Source of the DNA: Prorocentrum cordatum
Lineage: Eukaryota; Sar; Dinophyceae; Prorocentrales; Prorocentraceae
DNA: 64,000 bases
Direction of reading: 5' to 3'
Assembly: GCA_963575745.1 (NCBI GenBank)
Contig: CAUYUJ010009446.1
Location: 599,998 to 663,997 of the forward strand
Shown: positions 1 through 8,804 of the stretch, piece after piece
Numbering within the stretch: the stretch's first letter is position 1
Layout: each line of letters begins with the position of its first letter
Translations under genes and position numbers: made by a program
Notes under the pieces: model-generated
Seen by the model: only the letters and a program-made list of their open reading frames with translations
The model's database searches: none
Told to the model about the DNA's origin: nothing

Positions 1-269
1 GCTCTTTATCACGAGTTCTCTCCAACAGAGCCGCCATGTGGGTCTCGTATGGAGGGGCTATCCCTGTGGCCGAAGGAGCATACACCACCGTAGAGTCGGA
101 CGAACCGAACCGCTGCTACGAGGGGGACCCTTTATAAAACGACGCGGAGGGGCTAGCCTGGCAAGGGGAGCAGTACAGTACAGTAAAGAAGAGTGGGGAG
201 GAGGAGGAGGGTATGGGTATGGGTATGGGTGTGGCCTGCATCCGCAGCAGGCGGGGCGGGCGGGCCTCC
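1..269. other. 3' flank of LINE-like element A, no gene seen
   Basis: This stretch lies downstream (on the minus strand) of the stop codon of element A's last ORF. It holds a short GGGTAT-type tandem run near 208-237 and a GGA-rich stretch near 196-210. No open frame here resembles a protein. It may contain the 3' UTR of element A, but the true element end cannot be fixed because no flanking target-site duplication was found inside the window. Confidence 0.4.
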
Positions 270-3200
270 TCAGCCCGTGATGTGCCCCTCGTCGTAGTCG
301 TCGGAGTCACTTCCGAGGCTGGTCGCTGCGCGGGTTGCTGCCCGCCCGAGCTCGCGCACCTCCTCAATGTCGGACTCCCGCACCCCATGGCATCGCAGCA
401 GGTGGAGCCGAGCCGCTCTCCCCTCGGGCGGCGCCTCCACGGCCTCACATGCTGCCCCCTGCGCGCCTCCAGCCACAGCACCCTGGCTACCCAGCAGGCT
501 GACTGAGAGGTCGAGGCGCTCGTCAAGGTCGATAGCGAAGGGGCCCACGAGCCGATCGCCTTGGTGGCCAGCACGGTAGTGAGGCCACCTGAGCTGGCGG
601 ATGAGCCTCAGCTGCTCCTCCCCAGCTCCTCGCCGCCCTCGCCGCCCATTGCACGGCGCATTGAGCAGCTTGCCAGGCCGCTTGCCCGTCATCACGGCAC
701 CGCAGTTGAGGCAGAAGACCAGGCGCACCTCGGGCCTCTGCACGACGCCGCAGCGGAGCAGCGCGTGGCCATGCACCCTCCACGCATGCCTGGCCAGCAC
801 AGCCTCGTCCAGGTCGAACGTCAGGGCATCGAGGCGGGGACCGGGGAGCCTGGCAGCGCCGCCTCCAGGTCCAGCGCCAGCTCCATCACTTGGAGCTCCC
901 TCCGAGGCCACCTCAGCAAGAACACCACAGAATCCTGGGTTGACAACCGGAAGCCCAAGAATCTGGTCGCGAACCCGGGATTCGGGCCCTTTGGCGCAGT
1001 TCTGCTGTGGCGCGGCCAGAACAGCATCAACCTGAGGCGCGTCGCCGAGCTGGTCTCCTTCGCCATCTGCCTCCGCCGCTGCATCCTCGCCTGAGTTAGC
1101 GCCAGCCCCGGCGGCGCCTGCAGGCTGGCGTCGAAGAACATCCTCGTGGTCTGGCCTTGGCCCGTCTCCCAGCGACGCCTCCAGGGAGGCGCTCCAGCAC
1201 GCCGCCTCCTCGGCGAGGACGCGCAGACCTCGCCACAGGGCCGCGTCGGGCTCGCCGATACCATGCCTGGCCGCGCCCCTCTTGGCCAGCTCGTCGGCGT
1301 GGTTGTTGGCGCGCCTCTCCCAGTGCGTGCTGCGCCCAGCGTCCACATCTGCGCTCGTCGCGTGCCCGAGCGTCTTGTGGGCGGTGAAGTCGTTCTCGTC
1401 GAACGCTGCCCAAAATGGCCCCCACAGGTGGGGCCGCATGTCAGCGCCCCTGGCCCCGGCACCTGCGCCGCCTGCCAGCACCCGCAGCTTGTTGGCGCAG
1501 TCCAGGTACAACTGGAAGGGCGCCATCGCGACCATCGTGAGCATGAACGCCGCGTAGTCCTCGGCGTCGGGCGCCGATTGGCCTGGCGCCGCCGAGGTGG
1601 GTACATGCCCGAAAGCGGCCGCCTCCAGGTTGCCGAAGCGGTCCACCTGGACCACCGCCCATCCAGCATGCTCCAGCCCAGGGAGGCGCTTCATGAAGGA
1701 GCTGCCGTCGAGGAAGAGGCACCCCGTGAGCCGCCCAGAGCTGGGCCTGCTGATCCAGGCAATGTCGCCCTCGGCGCCGACTCGCTGGAACAAGCAGCGA
1801 GGGTCCGGCCACAGCCCTCTGCAGAACCGCTCGCTTGCCTCCACGCTCCAGCGCCTGACGCGGGCAGCGCGCTGGCAAAGGCGGAGTGAGGCGCGATCGC
1901 GTCGAAGTCCTGCATGGGCCGGGCACTCGTAGTGGCGGTGGTATAGGCTCCCCAGGCCGCCGCCGCACAGCCTGCACGTCGAGGATTTCACTAGGCCGTG
2001 CGCGGACAAGCGCGCTTGCGGCCAGTGGGCGTTGGTGGCCAGGGCTCGCAGGGCCCCTTGCTGCCTCTTGCCCCAGACGTCTGTCCTCCTCCTGAGAAGC
2101 CTGTGCAGTGGCGCCCAGAAGATCGGCCAGCTGGGGAGGGGCTCCACGCCGCGCGCCAGGGCCTTGCCGGTGACCTTGAGCGCCAGCTTGTCGGAGGCCC
2201 GCACTGCAGCGCGCTTGACCTCCTCCTTCACCTGCCGAGGCCCCAGGCGCAGCAGATCGATCACCGCGTTCTCGTCGGTGCGAACGGCGCAGGGCCCCTC
2301 GAAGTCCCAGCCCAGCCTGCGAGCAGTGAGCAGGGCGGCGTCAGCAGGCGTGCATGCTGTGCGCCAGGGGTGCTGACTGAGGCTGGCGCGCTGGACGGCG
2401 GCCGCCAACGTGACTTCCAGCACGCGGCCCTTCACCTGCTGCTCCCAGACCGCCAACGCCCACATGAACAGAACGTCCATGGAGTGGAGCACCAGCGGGT
2501 CGAGCCTGGCGCCCTTCGGGTGGGCGTGCAGCCGGAGGCCCAGCGAGCAGCCCTTGGGCAGCCGCCCCGCCGCCGCCGCCGCCTTGACCCTGAGGCCGTG
2601 CAGCGGCCCATCTGCCAGGCCAGCAGTGGCTGCTCCCCACAGCGCCGAGGACGTGGCCCCCATGCGTTCAAGCATGCCAGCGTCGCCCAGCCCACTTCGC
2701 CGCAGATGCGCGTACCGGCTCCCGCGCCGGCACGCCTCGCGGCCGCGAGCCGCTTGCGTGACCACCGACCGCCTGGCACATAGGGTGTGGTTGGAGCCTA
2801 GCGCCTTCATGGAGTCCACCCGCGAGTCCCCAGGCAGTGCCCACGACGCCTGGAGCTCCTTGTCCAAGGCCGCATCGGAGGCGAGGTACTTGCACTTGCC
2901 GATGGCGAGCGGCAGGTCGAGCTCGTGGAAGTCCCTGAACAAGCTGTCGACGCAGGCGGTCGCTTGGGCCACCACGAGGCCACGGGTGCCAGACACGTTC
3001 AGGAGGACGTCGTCCACGACGTTGCGGAGCGACACGCAGGGGCCCACCGCGCTCGCCCTCCTCAAGGGGCTGAGGAGCAGGAGGCGGGCTAGCGACGTAG
3101 CCCCGCTACAACCTGCTACGATGGCCGCCCACGTCTGAAAGCTGCTGGAAATGCACGCCTCGAAGAGGACAGCCCGCCACCCTGCATAAATACAGCAGAG

Positions 3201-4091
3201 CCCTCGTAGCACTTTGAGGGGGAAGTGGTGCACCTTGGCGGCGTCGTGCAAGTGGCTGAGCCTCACGTTCTCGTAAAAGCGCTGCAGATCCACCCCACCA
3301 GTCGTAGACGAGAAACCGACTTCCCGCCCGAACCCCGCCATCAGGTTGTGGGTGTATCCAGCCCAGTCACAGCTGGTGAGAGCCGATCCGCCCCAGAAAA
3401 ACTCATCGTCGTGCGCCCGCTCCCAGGCCGCGCAGAGCGGCCGCCGCAGGCGCGACCACAGGCGCGGGAAGAGCGCTAGCAGCCCAATGGGCCGCACTCC
3501 TCCTCCAACCTTGGTGATGAAGATCATCTGCGTCTGGAAGGCCAGGAAGGCACCGGGCTGCTCCTCGAAGGTCACGATGATGTCGAGGAACCTCTGGAGC
3601 GCCTCGTCGCCAAGCTGGAGCAGCACCCGCGGATTGAGGCCATCCCAGCCCAGGCCTGCAAACTCCGTGTACCTGGCGCAGGCGTCCTTCAGCTGCTGCA
3701 CCGTGAGGGGCGGGAGCTCCTCGTCCCCGACCTCCCACTCGGAGGGGTGCACGTCGCCTTCGCGCCTGCGCGTCCACAGGTGCTGCCAGTCGTCGAGGAT
3801 GCGCTGCACCGCCTGCTGCCCGTTGACTGGGCGAGAGGCCCCAGACGTGTCCGTCTCCAGCAGGTCGCAGTTATCCTCCAGCTTCTTCCTTGCATATCTG
3901 TGGGCCAGCCTCCCACCCTTCAGCACCGCCTGCAGCACCCACGCTCGCCACTCGCCTGTCTTGGCCGCCGCGTCGCAAGCCCGGCGCCTGGCCAGCTCCC
4001 TTCGCAGCTTCACCAGGGGGTGCTCCTCCTCCTGCTCTGGTCTGTGCTCGAGGGGCGCCCTGGGGGCCTCCTCCGCAGGAAAAGCGAACAA
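270..4091 (-). CDS. Element A reverse transcriptase with zinc knuckle and RNase H
   Basis: The frame is open for 1273 codons; the codon at 4091 is TTG, so this is an internal part of a longer ORF2 and not a true start. Counting from it, the RT fingers and palm include GLGWDGLNP (147-154), RPIGLLALF (200-208), motif A GVDLQRFYE (266-274) and motif C VVDD (358-361, Asp360 and Asp361), so the catalytic aspartates are present. A CxxC...H...C zinc knuckle lies at about 706-723, as in many LINE ORF2 proteins. RNase H follows with LDG (Asp795), AEDYA (Glu844), LDC (Asp864) and NHADELA (Asp933). A Gly/Ala-rich tail with another CxxC (FCLNCG) ends the protein. The frame crosses a 52-bp palindrome at 931-982 without a stop. 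Confidence 0.85.
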   Translation of the reverse strand: MFAFPAEEAPRAPLEHRPEQEEEHPLVKLRRELARRRACDAAAKTGEWRAWVLQAVLKGGRLAHRYARKKLEDNCDLLETDTSGASRPVNGQQAVQRILDDWQHLWTRRREGDVHPSEWEVGDEELPPLTVQQLKDACARYTEFAGLGWDGLNPRVLLQLGDEALQRFLDIIVTFEEQPGAFLAFQTQMIFITKVGGGVRPIGLLALFPRLWSRLRRPLCAAWERAHDDEFFWGGSALTSCDWAGYTHNLMAGFGREVGFSSTTGGVDLQRFYENVRLSHLHDAAKVHHFPLKVLRGLCCIYAGWRAVLFEACISSSFQTWAAIVAGCSGATSLARLLLLSPLRRASAVGPCVSLRNVVDDVLLNVSGTRGLVVAQATACVDSLFRDFHELDLPLAIGKCKYLASDAALDKELQASWALPGDSRVDSMKALGSNHTLCARRSVVTQAARGREACRRGSRYAHLRRSGLGDAGMLERMGATSSALWGAATAGLADGPLHGLRVKAAAAAGRLPKGCSLGLRLHAHPKGARLDPLVLHSMDVLFMWALAVWEQQVKGRVLEVTLAAAVQRASLSQHPWRTACTPADAALLTARRLGWDFEGPCAVRTDENAVIDLLRLGPRQVKEEVKRAAVRASDKLALKVTGKALARGVEPLPSWPIFWAPLHRLLRRRTDVWGKRQQGALRALATNAHWPQARLSAHGLVKSSTCRLCGGGLGSLYHRHYECPAHAGLRRDRASLRLCQRAARVRRWSVEASERFCRGLWPDPRCLFQRVGAEGDIAWISRPSSGRLTGCLFLDGSSFMKRLPGLEHAGWAVVQVDRFGNLEAAAFGHVPTSAAPGQSAPDAEDYAAFMLTMVAMAPFQLYLDCANKLRVLAGGAGAGARGADMRPHLWGPFWAAFDENDFTAHKTLGHATSADVDAGRSTHWERRANNHADELAKRGAARHGIGEPDAALWRGLRVLAEEAACWSASLEASLGDGPRPDHEDVLRRQPAGAAGAGANSGEDAAAEADGEGDQLGDAPQVDAVLAAPQQNCAKGPESRVRDQILGLPVVNPGFCGVLAEVASEGAPSDGAGAGPGGGAARLPGPRLDALTFDLDEAVLARHAWRVHGHALLRCGVVQRPEVRLVFCLNCGAVMTGKRPGKLLNAPCNGRRGRRGAGEEQLRLIRQLRWPHYRAGHQGDRLVGPFAIDLDERLDLSVSLLGSQGAVAGGAQGAACEAVEAPPEGRAARLHLLRCHGVRESDIEEVRELGRAATRAATSLGSDSDDYDEGHITG
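931..982. repeat. 52-bp palindromic insertion, copy 1
   Basis: Its ends are inverted repeats of 18 bases (AATCCTGGGTTGACAACC against the reverse complement of GGTCGCGAACCCGGGATT, 14 of 18 positions matching). A second copy of the same length lies at 4090-4141, and similarity continues about 20 bases beyond one end in both copies. It sits inside the C-terminal coding part of element A. It looks like a tiny MITE or introner-like insertion; this is inference. Confidence 0.65.
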
Positions 4092-5463
4092 TCCCGGGCT
4101 GGCAACCGAAAACCCAGGAATCTGGTTGCGAACCCGGGATTCTGGCCTTTTTGCACGTTGCAGCGGCGGCCTGGCCCAGCAGGCATCGAACCCCGCAGCT
4201 TCCCAGCCGCCCGGGGCGGACCTCGACTAGGTCGAGCAGTTCCTGTTTCGCTATGCGAGTCAGCTCGGAGAAGTCAAGGGCCTCGATCATGCCCCGCAGC
4301 TGCCTCTTCCACAAAGCCAGCTTCTCCTTGCCGCGCGCCCCCGTGTGGCAGGAGCCCGCCACTGCAGCCTTCTCCAGCAAGCCGTGCACGCTGAGCCAGG
4401 TCGTCGTCGTCGCCGAGAACCTGCTGCGGTCCTCCTGGGCCCAGAGATCACCGAGGGGGACCTCCTTGGTCTGCGGCCCTCGGCTCCTGCCAGTGTACTT
4501 GCGGGCCTCGTCCAGGTCGATGCCCTGGTCCCGAAGTAACTTTTGCTCCGCGAAGTTGAACCACTCCTGCACCATCTGCTCCATCGGGCACGCCTCGCGC
4601 GTCCCCGCAGGCCAACTCCAGTCAAAGGCCAACTCGTCCAGCTTGGGACCGATCAGCGGGTGAACGTCGAAGGGCTTGAATTTAACTGGCCTCTGGACCA
4701 TCGTCTGGCTCTGCAGCCCCGCCAGCTGCAGCGAAATGGGTGCATGTGGATGCAGCGGCGCGTCGGGGTGGGCGCGGACCCCGACAACGCAGCTCGCCAG
4801 CGCCTTGGATACCACAAGGTAGTCGATGGTGCGGGCAGCCTCCATGCCACCGTGCCGACGTCGCTCCTCAACACCGCCACTCCAGCAGGTGGCACCATCC
4901 GGCACCACCATGGCCCCGCGCACCAGGGACAGGAAGCCAGACTCCTCCAGCCCTTCGGGCGACATGTTCCAGTCCGCCTGGACAACCCACATCACGTCGA
5001 GGCTCAGCACGAGCTTCGCCAGGAAGCTGAGCAGGTCGGCATTGCCCTTTGCCCCGACGCTGGTCTCACAGTAGACCGACAGCAGGACGATCCCGCCAGG
5101 CAGCGGCACCCCAAGGCGCCTGCCGCACACTCTGTGGGCGAACTCGGAGCTCTCGACCTCCACTGCAGCCGAGGCCAGCTCGCGGTGCACCATCACCGAG
5201 ACGCCGCCAGAGCTACTCAAGGCTCCGTCACCTGTGGAGCGCGCCCTGCCATGCGTGGCGCGCATGCGCTCCCTCTGGGCCAGACTGTGAGCAGAGATCA
5301 GCTTGGCCTCACTCTTGATCCGTGTCTCCTGCAAGCAGAAAGCAAGGGGCCGCGGAGCATCCGCGCGAAGCCCTGCATCCTCCAGCCTGCCTGCCGCGCT
5401 CTCGGTGTCAACCCACTGCAGCAGCTCCGACACACTGCTCCAGGCGTTGACGTTGGCGCCCAT
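3871..5463 (-). CDS. Element A APE-like (EEP superfamily) endonuclease
   Basis: This would be the nicking endonuclease of target-primed reverse transcription. From the Met at 5463 the visible EEP motifs are: an early Asn (MGANVNAW, residues 1-8), the metal-binding Glu in LQETRIK (Glu46), D-W-N in QADWNMS (Asp164, Asn166), Asp214 in RTIDYLV, and the C-terminal His in HPHAPISL (about His240). The usual SDH triplet is degenerate. A connecting domain follows to about 4220. The frame stays open to 3871, but its last ~270 nt overlap the RT ORF in another frame and are probably not real protein. A 52-bp palindromic insertion at 4090-4141 sits exactly where EEP and RT frames separate, so the original protein was probably one EEP-RT polypeptide. 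Confidence 0.75.
   Translation of the reverse strand: MGANVNAWSSVSELLQWVDTESAAGRLEDAGLRADAPRPLAFCLQETRIKSEAKLISAHSLAQRERMRATHGRARSTGDGALSSSGGVSVMVHRELASAAVEVESSEFAHRVCGRRLGVPLPGGIVLLSVYCETSVGAKGNADLLSFLAKLVLSLDVMWVVQADWNMSPEGLEESGFLSLVRGAMVVPDGATCWSGGVEERRRHGGMEAARTIDYLVVSKALASCVVGVRAHPDAPLHPHAPISLQLAGLQSQTMVQRPVKFKPFDVHPLIGPKLDELAFDWSWPAGTREACPMEQMVQEWFNFAEQKLLRDQGIDLDEARKYTGRSRGPQTKEVPLGDLWAQEDRSRFSATTTTWLSVHGLLEKAAVAGSCHTGARGKEKLALWKRQLRGMIEALDFSELTRIAKQELLDLVEVRPGRLGSCGVRCLLGQAAAATCKKARIPGSQPDSWVFGCQPGIVRFSCGGGPQGAPRAQTRAGGGAPPGEAAKGAGQAPGLRRGGQDRRVASVGAAGGAEGWEAGPQICKEEAGG
4090..4141. repeat. 52-bp palindromic insertion, copy 2
   Basis: The ends are inverted repeats (AATCCCGGGCTGGCAACC against the reverse complement of GGTTGCGAACCCGGGATT, 16 of 18 matching). 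It is the partner of 931-982 and lies at the point where the EEP and RT frames of element A part company, so it or its insertion probably broke ORF2. Confidence 0.65.
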
Positions 5464-5521
5464 GATGGTCAGGTTCTCCGTAGGGTAGGTCTCGGGGGCG
5501 GCCCACGCGCCCGGCGTGGGG

Positions 5522-6787
5522 TCACCCCCACGGTCGGCCCTCGGCGGAGCCGCCGGCAGCAGCGGCGGCCGCAGCAGCGAGCTGAGCAGCAGAGCGCCCA
5601 GCAGTGCCTTTGCCAGCGCCCTTGGCCACGTCGGCCGCCACCTGCGTGCGCATCTCGGCGAGCAGCTCCTCCCGGCGCCGCTGCTCCTCCTCGCTGGGCG
5701 GCGGCGGGGCCGCGCCTGCTGCAGGTTCGGCAGCGGAAGCCCCTGCACCTCCCCCCGCTGGGTCCTCCTGTGCTGGCCGCGCTCCAACTGCCGCACCCCC
5801 TTCACCGACCTTCCGTTTCTTCTGCAGCCGGGTGAGGCTGGAGCGCATCTGCGCGACCTTCGCCAGAAGCTCTGTCTGGTGCTCCTCAGCCTGGCGGAAC
5901 AGCCTCTCCGCCTCCAGCCTGTGCTGGGCCTGGGCTGCCTCGTGGGCCGCCTTGGCGGCGCGCCCTGCCTTCTGGGTGTCGGCCAACACTTGGCGGAAGC
6001 GGATGATCTCGTCCTTGACCGCCCCATCCTCGTACTCGTCGAGGTCGCCCTGGAGGTCCTCCGCGCACTCGAAGTCCAGGACTGAGACGGTCGGCTCCTC
6101 GTCCTGCGGCTCCGTCTTGGCGACCCCCTGGTAGTACCGCTTGGACGCCGCCTCCATCTCGAGCTTGGCTTCCAGGGCCTCGGCCAACGCCTTCTCGCGG
6201 CGCTGCACAGCCTCCGATTGCAGCTTCTCCACGCGGGCGACCTCCTCCTGCGCCTTGTAGAGGGCGTTCTGCTTGCGGGTGTTGGCGTGCTGCGCGGCCG
6301 CGAGCAGCTGCCAGTCGGTCTTCTTGGGAGCCGGAGCCTGCAGGGCGCGGAGCTGCTCCCGTTTCTCCGCGCGTAGCTGCTCGATTCCCGTGCCCTCCAT
6401 GCCGTCCAATGCCGCGAGGTCGGCCCGGAGCCTGTCAGCTTTGGCCTGGTCCGCAGCGGCTTGCGAGTCCGCGGGGCCGCCAGGCGTCCCTGCTGCGCCG
6501 GATGCTGCGTCCTTCTCAGCCTTGGCCACTGCCGCCTCGCGCTTGCGCAGCTCCGCCTCCTTGGCCTTGAGCTCCCGCTCACGCTGCGTGGGGCCCCCCG
6601 GGGCTGCCAGGCGCACGGAGGGTTCCTTCGGCAGCACCTTGCTGAGGAAGCAGCTGCCCTTGCCGAGGCCGCAGGAGTTGCACATGGTGCGGAAGGACTT
6701 GTTGACGTAGGGCTTGCCGTCCCGCCCCGTACAGGAGCGGCATGTCCACGCCGTGGCGGCATCCCTGCGCTGGCCGCCTGGCGCCAT
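5522..6787 (-). CDS. Element A ORF1: zinc-finger and coiled-coil protein
   Basis: The protein has about 421 residues from the ATG at 6787. That start is preferred over the in-frame ATG 13 codons upstream because ORF1 of element B also begins with Met-Ala-Pro followed closely by the same zinc finger. Near the N-terminus four cysteines in two CxxC pairs (WTCRSC ... MCNSCG) suggest a small zinc-binding ribbon. The rest is rich in Ala, Glu, Lys and Gln with long charged heptad-like stretches, so probably a coiled coil for self-association. By analogy with LINE ORF1 proteins it would bind element RNA; that is inference. It is followed 59 nt later by the first Met of the endonuclease in another frame, so ORF2 may be translated by frameshift or re-initiation. 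Confidence 0.7.
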   Translation of the reverse strand: MAPGGQRRDAATAWTCRSCTGRDGKPYVNKSFRTMCNSCGLGKGSCFLSKVLPKEPSVRLAAPGGPTQRERELKAKEAELRKREAAVAKAEKDAASGAAGTPGGPADSQAAADQAKADRLRADLAALDGMEGTGIEQLRAEKREQLRALQAPAPKKTDWQLLAAAQHANTRKQNALYKAQEEVARVEKLQSEAVQRREKALAEALEAKLEMEAASKRYYQGVAKTEPQDEEPTVSVLDFECAEDLQGDLDEYEDGAVKDEIIRFRQVLADTQKAGRAAKAAHEAAQAQHRLEAERLFRQAEEHQTELLAKVAQMRSSLTRLQKKRKVGEGGAAVGARPAQEDPAGGGAGASAAEPAAGAAPPPPSEEEQRRREELLAEMRTQVAADVAKGAGKGTAGRSAAQLAAAAAAAAGGSAEGRPWG

Positions 6788-7038
6788 CCGGCCGGCGGAG
6801 GAGCCGTGGTGGGCGTCCAACTGCAATGCCGCCTGCTGCAGGCGTGCGTGGAGGGCCGGCGACGAGCGCCCAGCCCAGGCGTGAAGCAGAGCGCGGGCCG
6901 CCGCTCGGCGGTTGCGCGCCCGATGATGGTGGGCAGCCTCGCGGGCCGCCGTCGCGAATCGCGGGCACGCGTGGTCTCAGCGCGAGGTGGGTCGCTCGTC
7001 AGCCTAGCTGACACCCCAAGCAACCCCTCGAGCCAAAA

Positions 7039-7164
7039 CTGGGAGGAGGAGGCGGAGGAGGAGGAGGAGGAGGAGGAGGGAAGGAGGGAAGGAGGGAAGG
7101 AGGGAAGGAGGGAACGAGGGAACGAGGTAACGAGGGAAGGGAGGAGGAGGAGGAGGAGGACGAG
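7039..7164. repeat. GGA/GGGA purine tract at the 5' end of element A
   Basis: Almost uninterrupted GGA and GGAAGGA units on the plus strand, so a pyrimidine tract upstream of ORF1 in the element's own direction. Element B has a similar tract at 16022-16104 in the equivalent place, so it may be a feature of the family and not a chance microsatellite. Confidence 0.6.
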
Positions 7165-7245
7165 TGTAAACCCAAGACGCATCAACGATGTTGGAGTACA
7201 CTCTCCTTCCACGCTCCCTTCTTCATAGGCCCCGGCAGGCCCCTG
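7165..7245. repeat. Conserved block following a GGA tract, copy 1
   Basis: Begins GTGTAAACCC and contains GCATCAACGATGTT and CATAGGCCCC. A clear relative lies at 8572-8646, also directly after a GGA tract. The pairing of purine tract and block is therefore repeated as a unit. Confidence 0.6.
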
Positions 7246-7304
7246 CAAGGATATTGCTGGAAATGCCCCGTTGGGGGACAACCGTGCGAACCTCTGGAAG
7301 CGCC

Positions 7305-7505
7305 CCCAAAACACCATTCTCAGGACTTCAACGCCACGGGTCAACGTGAGTGTTGCGTCTTGACGATCCTGAACCGTGCCAGAACACCATTCCTGGAACC
7401 GCAACACCGCGAATCAACGTAATTGCTGTACCCGACAATCCCAAATCGTTCCAAAACACCGTCTATGCTACGGTAGCCGTGAGAACCACTGTAATTGGTT
7501 GCAAA
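7305..7505. repeat. About 72-bp tandem repeats
   Basis: Three degenerate units recur with a spacing of about 72 bases, each recognisable by AACACCATTC or AACACCGTCT, then a CAACGCC/CAACACC box and TCAACGT. Further diverged units are at about 8690-8790. No coding signal. Confidence 0.55.
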
Positions 7506-7524
7506 TGTTTGGAACGAATGTGCG

Positions 7525-7845
7525 CGGCGCAAAGGCGAGAGCCACATTTTGGAAAGGAGCCGCCCTCAATCCGTGAAGCTCTTGATGCAAATCAAATAGC
7601 ATGCGCGGCGCTGAGGCGAGAGCCACATTTCGAAGAGGAGCTTCCCTCAACCCGTGAAGCTTTTGCAAATATGTAAAACGGAGGTGCGTGGCGCTAAGGC
7701 GAGAGCCACATGTTGAAAAACACCCGTCCCCCAGTCCGTGAAACTTTTAGCTAACTGTTGGGGAAAAAGTGCGCGGCGCTAATGCGGGAGCCACATGTTA
7801 AAAGCGACCCGCCCTTCATCTGTGCAGGCGAAACGAACGGCCTGC
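7525..7845. repeat. 83-bp tandem repeats, array 1
   Basis: Four units share GCGCGGCGCTAAGGCGAGAG, then CCACATGTTGAAAA and CCCTCCATCCGTGAA, at a period of roughly 73-85 bases (boxes near 7527, 7600, 7686 and 7769). Array 2 at 8805-9520 is the same family. Confidence 0.65.
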
Positions 7846-7968
7846 CTTTCCGACTGGCCGTGCGGTGCGACAGGGGACCGTTATTCATAAGGAAATTGGG
7901 CGGAGGAGGAGGAGAAGGAGGAGGACGACGATTAGGACCAGAGAAACGCAGAGAAACGAAGAGGGATG

Positions 7969-7970
7969 AC

Positions 7971-8028
<58 letters not shown>

Positions 8029-8168
8029 CTGATGCTGATGCTGATGCTGATGCTGATGCTGATGCTGATGCTGATGCTGGTGCTGTTGATGATGAAGATG
8101 ATACTGATGATGATGCTGATGACGCTGATGCTGCTGCTGATGATGATGACGATGATGCTGATGCTGCT

Positions 8169-8214
<46 letters not shown>

Positions 8215-8254
8215 CTGATGCTGATGCTGATGCTGATGATGATGATGATAATGG
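7969..8254. repeat. GAT/GCT trinucleotide microsatellite
   Basis: Long runs of ATG/GAT alternating with GCT-containing hexamers. Translation in different frames gives poly-Asp, poly-Met or Asp-Ala runs on plus and poly-His/Ile on minus; these long open frames are products of the repeat and not evidence of genes. Confidence 0.85.
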
Positions 8255-8560
8255 TGGTGGTGGTGGTGGCGGTGGTGGTGGTGATGAGGAGGAGGAGGAG
8301 GAGGAAAAGGAGGATGAAGAGGAGGAGGAGGAACGAAACAGGAGGAGAAGGAGGAGGAGGAGGAGGGGAGGAACGAAGATGGAGGAGGATGGAGGAGGAG
8401 GAGGAGGAGGAGGAGGAGGAGGAGGAGGAGGAGGAGGAGGAGGAGGGAGGGAGGTGGAGGAGGAGGGATGAGGAGGAGGAGGAGGAGGAGGGGAAGGAGG
8501 GGGGAGGGAGGAGGATGAGGAGGAGGAGGAGGAGGAGGGAAGAAGGGGGGAGCAGGTGTA
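8255..8560. repeat. GGT then GGA trinucleotide tract
   Basis: A short GGT run passes into about 280 bases of GGA-rich purine sequence on the plus strand. It precedes the conserved block at 8572-8646, as the tract at 7039-7164 precedes 7165-7245. Confidence 0.8.
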
Positions 8561-8571
8561 GAAGGAGGGCC

Positions 8572-8646
8572 AGTGTAAACCTCAGGCGCATCAGCGACGT
8601 TGCAATACACCCTCCCTCAAAGTTTCCTCGTCATAGGCCCCTGCCC
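8572..8646. repeat. Conserved block following a GGA tract, copy 2
   Basis: Shares GTGTAAACC, GCGCATCAGCGACGTTG and CATAGGCCCC with 7165-7245. It could be the remnant 5' end of another LINE of the A/B family whose body is gone, or a mobile module of its own. Confidence 0.55.
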
Positions 8647-8804
8647 CACTGGAAGACAATCGTCTGAGAATCTTCAATCCTGCCTGAATGCATGGCCTGG
8701 GATTTCAGCGCCGCGAGTCAACCATTGTTGCGTCCTGGCAATCCTGAATCGTGCCAGAACGCCGTTCCGGGACCTCAACCGCACGGATCCTTGATCATGT
8801 TGAT

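Larger units (their letters stand above)
270..7245 (-). mobile_element. LINE-like non-LTR retrotransposon A (nearly complete)
   Basis: On the minus strand the parts lie in the order expected of an APE-type LINE: a purine/pyrimidine tract (7039-7164), ORF1 with a zinc finger and coiled coil (6787-5522), an EEP endonuclease (from 5463), an RT with a zinc knuckle, and a C-terminal RNase H ending at 270. The same order recurs in element B at 9720-16104, which supports treating both as members of one family. Element A keeps long open frames, but EEP and RT are now in different frames, and two 52-bp palindromic insertions (931-982, 4090-4141) sit in the coding part. The 5' limit is placed at a conserved block (7165-7245) and is an inference. 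Confidence 0.8.

Noticed and set aside
1146-1889. Plus-strand ORFs antisense to LINE A (and similar ones over LINE B)
   Set aside because: High GC keeps antisense frames open; compositions are shadow-like and no domains are seen.
4182-4192. Perfect pol III B-box (GGTTCGATGCC, minus strand) suggesting a tRNA or tRNA-derived SINE
   Set aside because: No matching A box at the right distance and no cloverleaf; one such 11-mer is expected by chance about every few hundred kilobases.
7024-7046. Spliced-leader-like CCAGTTTTGGCTCGAG on the minus strand upstream of LINE A ORF1
   Set aside because: Needs one insertion and one substitution within 15 bases, and the 5' half of the leader is absent; too weak.
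3871-7407. 1178-codon minus frame taken as one protein
   Set aside because: Its first half (7407 to about 5520) is the shadow of ORF1 in another frame; only the part from about 5463 is endonuclease.
7758-8471. Poly-Asp/poly-Gly ORF and its minus-strand poly-His/Leu partners
   Set aside because: Open in every frame only because GAT/GCT and GGA trinucleotides lack stops; no flanking coding signal.
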